Translations under genes and position numbers: made by a program
Source of the DNA: Polynucleobacter sp. MWH-UH24A
GTDB lineage: Bacteria; Pseudomonadota; Gammaproteobacteria; Burkholderiales; Burkholderiaceae
Assembly (NCBI RefSeq): GCF_018687475.1
Contig: NZ_CP061292.1
Location: forward strand, 1,488,001 to 1,552,000
DNA: 64,000 bases
Direction: 5' to 3'
The notes under the pieces: generated by a model
Told to the model about the DNA's origin: nothing
Databases searched by the model: none
Seen by the model: the letters and a program-made list of their open reading frames with translations, nothing else
Shown here: positions 26,340 to 35,324 of the stretch, piece by piece
How positions within the stretch are numbered: the stretch's first letter is position 1
Layout of the letters: each line of letters opens with the position of its first letter

Positions 26340-26406
26340 GGATCCCTAAAAATCGTTAATAATGAAGGGTGTTGTAATCCATTTTATTATGTAAGTTATT
26401 GATTTT

Positions 26407-26581
26407 ATGAAGAAATATAAATCTCAAGCCACCTTGTTTTTAGAGAAACTAAAGTCGCAAAATCCCCAACTGGAGCAAGCGCAACGTGAGGGTCGCGCTC
26501 TACTTTGGGATAAGCCTGCATTAAGTCCCGAAGAAATTCGCCGCAACCAACTCGCCAAAGTTAAGCAACGCGCATACGTTT

Positions 26582-26595
<14 letters not shown>
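26407..26595 (+). CDS. DUF3460 family small protein
   Basis: A 62-residue, charged, soluble protein of unknown function (MKKYKSQATLFLEKLK...). This family is restricted to betaproteobacteria and regularly sits directly before scpA, as here, overlapping it by 14 bases. The overlap suggests translational coupling with the chromosome-segregation gene. There is no signal peptide or membrane segment; mostly helix is expected. Confidence 0.82.
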
Positions 26596-28308
<1,713 letters not shown>

Positions 28309-29244
28309 TTACGCGTCAAAGAATTGGCCGACCTGAATACCGGCCGCACTAGCGCACTCCCCCCCGGAGACTTTCGAACCCTTTCCGGCTTTGGCTTTGA
28401 GAACCTCAATCTGACCGCCATGGCAGGCCACCCTAAATGAGTTCGAGGTAACCTCAACGACTTCGCCGGGCTTACCCTGAACGGATCCGTAGGTTGGGGT
28501 GATGTGTTTGCGCACATCATAAATCTGAACTTTCTCACCATTGAGTGCAGTCCAAGCACCTGGGGCTGGATTGCATGCCCGGATCAGGTTATAAATTTGA
28601 CTCACATGATTTGACCAATGAATCCGAGCAGCAGCTTGATCAAACCAACCTTCGTAGTTCGCTAGCGACTCATCTTGCACCATTTCTTGGTGCTTACCTG
28701 CCGCTACTAAATCGGCCGCCTCTAATAAGGCTGCAATTCCTAGGGGGAAGAGGTGATTAAAGTAGACCTGACCTAAGGTGTCATCTGGACCAATCGGTAC
28801 TTCCTTTTGCAAAATGATTGCGCCTTCATCGAGACCATCGGAGGGCCTAAAAATCGTTAATCCAGTCTTGGTTTCACCTAAGGCGATCGACCAGCCGATC
28901 GCGCTGGGACCGCGGTACTTTGGTAATAAAGATGGGTGATACTGAATCGTGCCAAAGCGTGGGATCTTCACTAGATCCTGTGGCACAAATTGCAACACAT
29001 AGGCCATCACACAAATATCCGCTTTACTATCGCGCATTGCATTGGCAGCCTCCGGTCCCTTAAGACTCGGAAACTGGAGCATATTCAAACCCCGAGCCAT
29101 GGCGGTCTCTTTCAAGATCTCAGGCTTAGTGGCCTTCGGATTATCGGGCGGACAAAACACTGCCACCACCTCATCCCCACGCTCCAAAAAAGCCTCAAGA
29201 GCGGCTTTACCAAAATCTTGACTGCCAATGAGTGCGATGCGCAT
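28309..29244 (-). CDS. Formyltransferase-fold protein resembling 10-formyl-THF hydrolase domain
   Basis: A 311-residue protein with an N-terminal formyltransferase fold and a C-terminal FMT_C-like domain (about 204-305), most like the hydrolase domain of 10-formyl-THF dehydrogenase. The catalytic His103 (YHPSLLP) and Asp139 (DGLDEG) keep the 36-residue spacing of that family. The Asn of methionyl-tRNA formyltransferase, two residues before the His, is Gln101 here. It directly abuts frc (TAAATG) as last gene of the oxalate cluster. It could release formate from formyl-THF or another formyl carrier. A true Fmt is unlikely in this context. Confidence 0.75.
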   Translation of the reverse strand: MRIALIGSQDFGKAALEAFLERGDEVVAVFCPPDNPKATKPEILKETAMARGLNMLQFPSLKGPEAANAMRDSKADICVMAYVLQFVPQDLVKIPRFGTIQYHPSLLPKYRGPSAIGWSIALGETKTGLTIFRPSDGLDEGAIILQKEVPIGPDDTLGQVYFNHLFPLGIAALLEAADLVAAGKHQEMVQDESLANYEGWFDQAAARIHWSNHVSQIYNLIRACNPAPGAWTALNGEKVQIYDVRKHITPTYGSVQGKPGEVVEVTSNSFRVACHGGQIEVLKAKAGKGSKVSGGECASAAGIQVGQFFDA

Positions 29245-30492
29245 TTAGATGACTTTCTTATGGCGTAAATCAATCAGATCATCGATCTTAAAACCAAGCT
29301 CTTGCAAAATCTCATCGGTATGCTCACCCAATAGGGGTGAACGGGTCACATCGGTAGGGCTATCGGATAATTTGATCGGATTGCCAACCGTCAAATATTT
29401 ACCACGAATTGGATGATCAACCTCAACCACCGTACCGGTTGCACGTAAAGCCGGCTCTTGTGCGATCTCCTTCATAGAAAGGATCGGGCCACAGGGTACA
29501 TCGTACTGATTGAGCGTATTCATGACCTCAAACTTTGTCTTGGTCATGGTCCATTTCTCAATTTCTGCAAAGATCCCCATAAGTCGGGGCAAACGAGCCA
29601 TGGGTGATGCGTAATCGGTATCGGTAATCCAATCCTCACGGCCGATCACTTTACAAATGGCTTCCCACACCGCAGCTTGAACGACGATGTAAATGTAAGA
29701 ATTAGGATCGGTTTCCCAGCCCTTGCACTTCAGAATCCAGCCGGGTTGACCACCGCCTGAGGCGTTACCAGCGCGGGGAACCGCATCGCCAAAAGTACCA
29801 TTTGGAAACTGGGGGTACTCTTGCATCGTGCCGTTTCGATCAAGGCGCTGTTGATCACGAAGCTTAACGCGGCACAGATTGAGAACCGCGTCTTGCATGG
29901 CGGCATCCACCTTCTGCCCTCGACCCGAATGCGTGCGCTGATAAAGTGCGGTCACAATCCCGAGTGCCAAATGCAAACCGGTACCACTGTCACCAATCTG
30001 AGCACCGGTCACCATCGGTGGGCCATCATCAAAGCCTGTGGTCGATGCGGAACCGCCAGCGCATTGCGCAACGTTCTCATACACCTTGCAATCCTCATAA
30101 GGCCCTGGTCCAAAGCCTTTGATCGAGGCCATGATCATGCGGGGGTTGAGTTCTTGAATCCGCTGCCAAGTAAAACCCATGCGATCTAAAGCACCCGGCG
30201 CAAAGTTCTCAACTAACACATCGCACTGCTTAATCAAGCGCTCCAGGATATCTTTACCCTCAGACGTTTTGGTGTTCACAGTTAAAGAGCGCTTGTTGTG
30301 ATTTAGCATCGTGAAATACAAACTATCGGCATCCGGTATGTCTTGCAATTGCTTGCGAGTCGCATCACCCTCACCCGAACGCTCAACTTTAATAACATCG
30401 GCCCCAAACCAAGCGAGCAACTGGGTGCACGTTGGCCCAGATTGAACGTGCGTAAAGTCGAGGATCTTAATTCCCTCAAGTGCTTTTGCCAT
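29245..30492 (-). CDS. Formyl-CoA:oxalate CoA-transferase paralogue 1 (CaiB/BaiF family)
   Basis: Class III CoA-transferase that would move CoA from formyl-CoA to oxalate. The 415 residues carry catalytic Asp168 (IGDSGTGLH) and the FRC glycine loop at 245-249. That loop reads SGGGQ, the first of the four glycines being Ser245. It is about two-thirds identical by eye to the other copy at 31094-32344. It lies between a PAS gene and the formyl-hydrolase-like gene. The loop change may alter CoA donor use or chloride/peroxide-state control; a different dicarboxylate is also possible. Confidence 0.85.
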   Translation of the reverse strand: MAKALEGIKILDFTHVQSGPTCTQLLAWFGADVIKVERSGEGDATRKQLQDIPDADSLYFTMLNHNKRSLTVNTKTSEGKDILERLIKQCDVLVENFAPGALDRMGFTWQRIQELNPRMIMASIKGFGPGPYEDCKVYENVAQCAGGSASTTGFDDGPPMVTGAQIGDSGTGLHLALGIVTALYQRTHSGRGQKVDAAMQDAVLNLCRVKLRDQQRLDRNGTMQEYPQFPNGTFGDAVPRAGNASGGGQPGWILKCKGWETDPNSYIYIVVQAAVWEAICKVIGREDWITDTDYASPMARLPRLMGIFAEIEKWTMTKTKFEVMNTLNQYDVPCGPILSMKEIAQEPALRATGTVVEVDHPIRGKYLTVGNPIKLSDSPTDVTRSPLLGEHTDEILQELGFKIDDLIDLRHKKVI

Positions 30493-30534
30493 AAAAGAGT
30501 CCTAAAAAGTATGAAAATTTGATGAAAGCCATTT

Positions 30535-30562
30535 TACCAGCGCTGGTATTGGTTAAAAATGG
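30535..30562. promoter_or_regulatory. Palindrome between the PAS gene and frc paralogue 1
   Basis: TACCAGCGCTGGTA (30535-30548) is a perfect 14-bp palindrome. An outer pair CCATTTT (30529-30535) and AAAATGG (30556-30562) can extend a larger hairpin. A second small hairpin GCCC-6-GGGC lies at 30571-30584. This is either an operator for a separate promoter of the frc-hydrolase pair or an mRNA processing structure. Confidence 0.4.
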
Positions 30563-30595
30563 CGATACAAGCCCAATTTAGGGCAAGCGCAGGGA

Positions 30596-31027
30596 TCACA
30601 TGCCCGGCTTGGATTCCAGCTCGATCAAACGTTTTTTGAGCTCTTTTTCTTCGATAAATCGAGCGGTTTCGTCTCGGATCACCGCAACGACACCGCTGAC
30701 TTGGTGGTGTTCGTCATGGAGCATGGCGACAGTAAATGCGATCGACAGCGTATGCCCATCTTTATGAAGCGCCGGTACTCGCAAAGTTTGCTTTCCGTAC
30801 TTTGTAGTGCCCGTTTCCATGGAGTGGTGATAGCCCTCCCAATGACGTCCCCGAAATCGTTCAGGTGTAATGATGTCGAGATTTTGTCCCAGTGCCTCTC
30901 TAGCGGTGTATCCAAACATGTCCTCGGCAGCGCGATTCCACAAAGTGATTTTGCCCGCCACATTGGAGACAACAACAGCATCACCAATCACCTCAATGAG
31001 TTGATGAAGATCGACCTCGTTGCTCAT
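30596..31027 (-). CDS. Single-domain PAS protein
   Basis: A 143-residue protein that is essentially one PAS sensor domain (residues 5-120) plus a short C-terminal helix rich in Glu and Lys (121-143). It has no kinase, cyclase or DNA-binding domain. His62 in RGRHWEGYHHSMETG aligns with the region of the FixL heme ligand, but such a His is common in non-heme PAS domains. The start at 31027 has GGGGAG upstream; an earlier Met lies inside the terminator stem region. It is embedded in the oxalate cluster, so it may sense redox state, oxygen or a ligand for it. Confidence 0.82.
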   Translation of the reverse strand: MSNEVDLHQLIEVIGDAVVVSNVAGKITLWNRAAEDMFGYTAREALGQNLDIITPERFRGRHWEGYHHSMETGTTKYGKQTLRVPALHKDGHTLSIAFTVAMLHDEHHQVSGVVAVIRDETARFIEEKELKKRLIELESKPGM

Positions 31028-31053
31028 AGTTGATGTCTCTCCCCTGAAAAGCA

Positions 31054-31075
31054 AATGGCGCCCGAAGGCGCCATT
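31054..31075 (-). terminator. UUCG-loop hairpin after frc paralogue 2
   Basis: Minus strand AATGGCGCC-TTCG-GGCGCCATT is a perfect 9-bp stem with a UUCG tetraloop, followed by TGCTTTTC. It lies 19 bases after the frc stop (31094) and upstream of the PAS gene. It is a probable intrinsic terminator, likely leaky because the U-tract is interrupted. It would split the cluster into oxc-frc and PAS-frc-hydrolase units. Confidence 0.8.
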
Positions 31076-31093
31076 ACTTAAGCGCTATACCGA

Positions 31094-32344
31094 TTAAACC
31101 GCTTTTGCCGCATGCAATTGAGCAATTTGCTCTTTGCTATAGCCAAGATCAGATAGAACCTCATCGGTGTGCTCACCCAATACTGGAGATGGCTTCACTT
31201 CGACCTTCAATTCAGAGAACTTAATTGGACTACCAATCGTGAGGTACTTGCCACGTACTTTGTGATCCACTTCAACAATGGATCCACTAGCACGCAAATC
31301 AGGTGACTCAGCGATCTCTTTCATGGAGAGGACAGGTGCGCAGGGAATATCAAACTTGCGCAAGATATCGACCGCTTCGTACTTAGTCTTATCTTTGAGC
31401 CAATCTTCAATGGTCGCGAAGATATCAAAAATCTTGTCTTGACGAGCTTGCGCAGTCATATAGGCTGGATCGGTTGCCCACTCTGGTTTGCCAAGGGCTT
31501 TGGTAATTGGCTCCCAAGCATGACCTTGGATCGTGAAATAAATATAGGCATTTGGATCGGTTTCCCAACCTTTGCACTTTAAGACCCAGCCAGGCTGACC
31601 GCCGCCGCCAGCGTTACCACCACGGGGCACGACATCACTAAATTTGCCATGAGGATACTGTGGATACTCTTCGAGGTAACCAACGCGATCCAAGCGCTGT
31701 TGGTCACGCAACTTCACACGGCAGAGATTCAATACAGCGTCTTGCATCGAGCAAGCCACCTTTTGACCTTTACCTGTTTTTTGACGGTGCATGAGAGCAG
31801 TCAAGATACCAATTGCCAAGTGCATACCCGTATTACTGTCGCCCAATGCAGCAGCGGATACAGTGGGAGGGCCGTCCCAGAAACCAGTGGTCGATGCCGC
31901 ACCGCCAGCACACTGAGCGACGTTCTCATACACTTTTAAATCCTCATACGAATGACCGTCTGAGAAACCTTTGACTGAAGCCAAGATCATCTTGGGGTTC
32001 AATTCCATAATGCGATCCCATGAGAAACCCATGCGATCTAAAGCGCCTGGACCAAAGTTCTCAACCATCACATCAGAGACCTTGATTAACTTCTCGAGCA
32101 CCTCTTTACCCTCTGGGGTCTTGGTATCCAAGGTTAAGGAACGCTTGTTACCGTTAAGCATCGTGAAATACAAAGCATCGGCATCGGGAATGTCACGCAA
32201 CTGACTACGGGTCACGTCGCCAGAGCCAGGACGCTCAACTTTAATCACGTCGGCGCCATAAAAGCCAAGCAATTGGGTGCAAGCAGGACCTGCTTGTACG
32301 TGGGTGAAATCGATAATCCGAATTCCGTCTAGTGGTTTACTCAT
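31094..32344 (-). CDS. frc: Formyl-CoA:oxalate CoA-transferase
   Basis: Activates oxalate to oxalyl-CoA using formyl-CoA. The 416 residues are very close to the Oxalobacter enzyme. Catalytic Asp169 (LGDSNTGMH) is present, and the intact glycine loop NAGGGGQPG (Gly246-249) is followed by [13 protein letters not shown]. It lies directly after oxalyl-CoA decarboxylase (gap 37 bases). This copy, not the one at 29245-30492, has every active-site feature expected and is the likely main enzyme. A UUCG terminator follows. Confidence 0.94.
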   Translation of the reverse strand: MSKPLDGIRIIDFTHVQAGPACTQLLGFYGADVIKVERPGSGDVTRSQLRDIPDADALYFTMLNGNKRSLTLDTKTPEGKEVLEKLIKVSDVMVENFGPGALDRMGFSWDRIMELNPKMILASVKGFSDGHSYEDLKVYENVAQCAGGAASTTGFWDGPPTVSAAALGDSNTGMHLAIGILTALMHRQKTGKGQKVACSMQDAVLNLCRVKLRDQQRLDRVGYLEEYPQYPHGKFSDVVPRGGNAGGGGQPGWVLKCKGWETDPNAYIYFTIQGHAWEPITKALGKPEWATDPAYMTAQARQDKIFDIFATIEDWLKDKTKYEAVDILRKFDIPCAPVLSMKEIAESPDLRASGSIVEVDHKVRGKYLTIGSPIKFSELKVEVKPSPVLGEHTDEVLSDLGYSKEQIAQLHAAKAV

Positions 32345-32381
32345 TTTGAATCTCCTTTGGACTCTTTATATCAATAAATGA

Positions 32382-34118
32382 TTACTTCTTGGTTGCAGTA
32401 GAAGCTGGGTTGAGGTTAGTCAAACGACCGCTCTCAGTACCCGCAGTTTCGTCAATCACAGCATTGATGACCGTTGGCTTACCTGAGGCGAGAGACTTGT
32501 TCAATGCATCAGTCAATTCCTCGGGAGTAGTGACGTTATAACCAACGCCGCCAAACGCCTCCATCATCTTGTCGTAACGTGCATTTTTTACAAACACGGT
32601 TGGCGCAACATCCGCACCACCGGTAGGGTTCACATCCGTACCACGGTAAACACCGTTGTTGTTAAACACGACTGTGATGATTGGCAGGTTGTAGCGGCAG
32701 ATGGTTTCAAGCTCCATGCCGCTAAATCCAAACGCGCTATCCCCTTCGATGGCAATGACGGGTTGCTTGCTAACAACCGCTGCACCGATGGCGTAGCCCA
32801 TACCAATACCCATGATTCCCCAAGTACCAGAGTCAAAACGCTTACGGGGTTTATACATATTGACGATGCTACGAGCATAGTCAAGGGTGTTAGCCCCTTC
32901 GTTCACGATATTGACATCTGGATTGGCCTTCACCACCTCACGAATCGCACGCAATGCGCTGTGGAAGTTCATGGGGGAAGGATTTTTGGAGAGTGTCTCC
33001 TCCATTTTGGCAATGTTCTTGTCTTTTTTCTCATTAATTGCATGAATCCACTCAGCGCTTGGCTTGGGAACGCTACCAATTTGCTTCAACAGCTCGGTGA
33101 CACAAGAGCCGACATCACCAATCACTGGGGCTGCAATCGGAACGTTGCTGTCAATTTCAGTTGCTGCAATATCAATCTGAATAAATTTCTTCAAATGGTT
33201 GCCCCAAGTTTTACCTTTGCCATGGGCCAATAACCAATTCAAACGAGCACCGACCAACATCACGGTGTCCGCTTCTGCCAACACAAATGAACGGGCTGCA
33301 GATGCGCACTGCGGATGGGTATCTGGTAACAAACCTTTTGCCATTGACATTGGTAAATAAGGAATACCTGATTTCTCAACCAAATCTTTGATCTCTTGAT
33401 CGGCTTGTGCATAAGCAGCGCCCTTGCCCAAAAGAATCAAAGGCCGCTTGGCGTTTTTCAAAACATCAATCGCGCGCTTGATGGCATCCGGTGCAGGAAT
33501 TTGCTTAGGTGCAGCATCAATCACACGGAATAAGGATTCTTTCCCCTTTTGAGCAGGAATACTTTGCCCCAATAACTGCGCAGGAAGATCAAGGTAGACT
33601 CCGCCTGGGCGTCCCGATACTGCGGCACGAATGGCGCGCGCAACACCAATAGCGATGTCTTCTGCCTTGTTAATCCGGTAGGATGCTTTTGCGTAAGGCT
33701 TGGCAGCATTTAACTGATCCATCTCTTCATAGTCACCCTGCTGCAAATCCACAATCTCACGCTCGCTTGATCCAGAAATCAGAATCATGGGGAAACAGTT
33801 GGTGGTTGCATTTGCTAGAGCAGTCAAACCATTTAAGAATCCGGGTGCCGACACTGTTAGGCAAATGCCGGGCTTTTGAGTCATATAACCAGCAATCGCC
33901 GCAGCATTACCCGCATGCTGTTCGTGCCGGAATCCAATAAAGCGCATTCCCTCCGCTTGGGCCAAACGCGCTAAATCAGTAATAGGGATACCAACCAGTC
34001 CAAAAATAGTATCGATATCGTTGGCCTTTAGGGCATCGATCACCAAATGGAAACCGTCGGTTAGTGGGGTATCTTCTGCAGCAACATTGGCAGAATGCTC
34101 TTTCGTAGCTGTCAACAT
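32382..34118 (-). CDS. oxc: Oxalyl-CoA decarboxylase
   Basis: Thiamine-diphosphate enzyme that splits oxalyl-CoA into formyl-CoA and CO2. The protein is 578 aa from the ATG at 34118. The N-terminal PYR-domain Glu lies in [12 protein letters not shown]. The TPP/Mg motif starts at [13 protein letters not shown] and ends at NNNGVYRG. I prefer 34118 over 34166, because GGAGAGAG precedes it and Oxalobacter Oxc is 568 aa. It is the first gene of the cluster. Its upstream region holds a Crp/Fnr-type operator and two other inverted repeats. Confidence 0.95.
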   Translation of the reverse strand: MLTATKEHSANVAAEDTPLTDGFHLVIDALKANDIDTIFGLVGIPITDLARLAQAEGMRFIGFRHEQHAGNAAAIAGYMTQKPGICLTVSAPGFLNGLTALANATTNCFPMILISGSSEREIVDLQQGDYEEMDQLNAAKPYAKASYRINKAEDIAIGVARAIRAAVSGRPGGVYLDLPAQLLGQSIPAQKGKESLFRVIDAAPKQIPAPDAIKRAIDVLKNAKRPLILLGKGAAYAQADQEIKDLVEKSGIPYLPMSMAKGLLPDTHPQCASAARSFVLAEADTVMLVGARLNWLLAHGKGKTWGNHLKKFIQIDIAATEIDSNVPIAAPVIGDVGSCVTELLKQIGSVPKPSAEWIHAINEKKDKNIAKMEETLSKNPSPMNFHSALRAIREVVKANPDVNIVNEGANTLDYARSIVNMYKPRKRFDSGTWGIMGIGMGYAIGAAVVSKQPVIAIEGDSAFGFSGMELETICRYNLPIITVVFNNNGVYRGTDVNPTGGADVAPTVFVKNARYDKMMEAFGGVGYNVTTPEELTDALNKSLASGKPTVINAVIDETAGTESGRLTNLNPASTATKK

Positions 34119-34172
34119 AACGTTGTCTCTCTCCGTGGGATTGGTTGTCTTCAACTTCGCCTCCATAAAAGA

Positions 34173-34191
34173 GTCTCAGCTGAACTGAGAC
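34173..34191. promoter_or_regulatory. Perfect inverted repeat upstream of oxc
   Basis: GTCTCAG-CTGAA-CTGAGAC, 55 bases upstream of the oxc start and downstream of the Crp/Fnr-type site. It may form a hairpin in the oxc leader RNA or be a second operator. No U-run follows on the minus strand beyond CTCTTTTATG, so termination is possible but weak. Confidence 0.5.
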
Positions 34192-34220
34192 GAATCTTAG
34201 GACTCAGAGGAGGGTTCAGC

Positions 34221-34236
34221 ATTGACTTTCGTCAAT
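34221..34236. promoter_or_regulatory. Crp/Fnr-type operator upstream of oxc
   Basis: ATTGAC-TTTC-GTCAAT is a perfect 6-4-6 inverted repeat with the TTGA...TCAA half-sites read by Fnr-like proteins that carry Glu-x-x-Ser-Arg in the recognition helix. The regulator encoded just upstream (34302-34931) has exactly this signature (Glu195, Ser198, Arg199). The site is 103 bases before the oxc ATG, a fitting place for activation. Confidence 0.65.
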
Positions 34237-34260
34237 TTCCCCTAAAATCCAATAAAAACC

Positions 34261-34297
34261 TAGGGTTAGCGCTTACTCAATGAATCAAATAACCCTA
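34261..34297. repeat. Inverted repeat after the Crp/Fnr regulator gene
   Basis: TAGGGTTA (34261-34268) and TAACCCTA (34290-34297) form an 8-bp stem with a 21-base loop, directly after the regulator stop codon. It could be a 3' hairpin of the regulator mRNA; no T-run follows that would make it a clear terminator. Confidence 0.4.
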
Positions 34298-34301
34298 AAA
34301 T

Positions 34302-34931
34302 TTAGATAAATAGCTCTTTGTGTTTGCTCTTTAAACGGCTTAAGGTTTCGGGCGAAAGATTCAGGTAAGCGGCCAATTCTTTCTTGGGTAAAACCTCAAA
34401 TAAGTTTTCGTATTTTCGCAAAAACCGTTCAACCCGCCCTGGGGCATCGAGCATGTGCAATGTAATCGTGTGTGCCATGATTTCACTCATGAGACGCATC
34501 ACCTCAAACTCAAAACTTTCTTTTAGTTTTGGGTGGTTATCCAAAAACTCAGCCCACTTTTTAAGAGGCATCCGCGCAACCCGCGCCTTAGTGACCGAAG
34601 CAATACTGTAGGGCGCAGCGCGCTGTAAGCGCCATGCGGCATAACTGGTTTCAATATCTTTCTCAATGGCAAATCGCAGGATCATTTCTTTTGCATCAGC
34701 ACTTGAAACAATACGTTTTAAGATGCCATCAAGAACAAAATATTGCTCCATTTGATAGTTGCCTTGACGTAACAAGATCTCGGATTTCTTAAGATCCGAG
34801 ATCTCAAGGGAACTCTCTAATTCAGCCATGCTGCCCGGATCTAAATTACGCAAAACAATATTTTGGCTAAGCTGCAAGCGAATTAGATTTTTTTCTGGAT
34901 GTCTATCTAGTATGGTCATTGAAATATTCAC
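34302..34931 (-). CDS. Crp/Fnr-family transcriptional regulator of the oxalate cluster
   Basis: A 209-residue regulator with a cyclic-nucleotide-type beta-barrel (about 25-125), a dimerisation helix (about 130-160) and a C-terminal helix-turn-helix (185-200, KKELAAYLNLSPETLSRL). Glu195, Ser198 and Arg199 are the contacts that read TTGA half-sites in Fnr. The protein contains no cysteine, so it cannot hold an Fnr-type Fe-S cluster and must sense something else. It lies upstream of oxc on the same strand, with a matching operator between them. Confidence 0.88.
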   Translation of the reverse strand: MNISMTILDRHPEKNLIRLQLSQNIVLRNLDPGSMAELESSLEISDLKKSEILLRQGNYQMEQYFVLDGILKRIVSSADAKEMILRFAIEKDIETSYAAWRLQRAAPYSIASVTKARVARMPLKKWAEFLDNHPKLKESFEFEVMRLMSEIMAHTITLHMLDAPGRVERFLRKYENLFEVLPKKELAAYLNLSPETLSRLKSKHKELFI

Positions 34932-35003
34932 TCGAACTATTCATTGTAAGCCTTCCAATAAAGGAAATTCGGGTTATTCCTAGTCATAAATAGGGTAATA
35001 TTG

Positions 35004-35190
35004 AGTCGTCGTGGTGCCCATTTGTATGACATTTGGGTTAAACGGGAAACACTACTCAAACGTGTGCTGCCCCCGCAACGGTAAGTGAATGCGCCAGTCG
35101 TTCGGTGCTATGGTTTGATAAGCCACTGTGTATCAATGCATGGGAAGGCCAAATCTAAAGTTCACCAGCCCGGATACCGGCCAAGACAGG
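35004..35190 (+). ncRNA. Cobalamin (B12) riboswitch
   Basis: Contains the ordered conserved blocks of the cobalamin aptamer: GTGGTGCC near the 5' end, GGGTTAAACGGGAA, CTGCCCCCGCAACGGTAA (the core, 35067-35084), GCCACTG, GGGAAGGC and AGCCCGGATACCGGCC (35167-35182). It lies 135 bases upstream of btuB on the same strand. The region 35190-35324 is the expression platform and includes a small CCCG-CTAA-CGGG hairpin before the btuB start. B12 binding would shut off btuB and probably the btuM-like gene. Ends are approximate. Confidence 0.95.
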
Positions 35191-35324
35191 TGGAATTTCG
35201 TGAACGGGGACCTTCGCGCGCCAATAGAGGGCCCTCACACGCCCACATTGACGCTCATCCCTATTCCGAGTTCTGTATCGCCCGCTAACGGGGAGGTTGG
35301 CAGGCATTACAACTTGGATTTGTC

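Noticed and set aside
29245..32344. Recent tandem duplication of frc
   Set aside because: The two copies differ at roughly a third of residues and have a PAS gene between them, so the duplication is old or the second copy was acquired separately.
34302..34931. Oxygen-sensing Fnr
   Set aside because: The protein has the Fnr DNA-reading residues but no cysteines, so it cannot hold the 4Fe-4S cluster.
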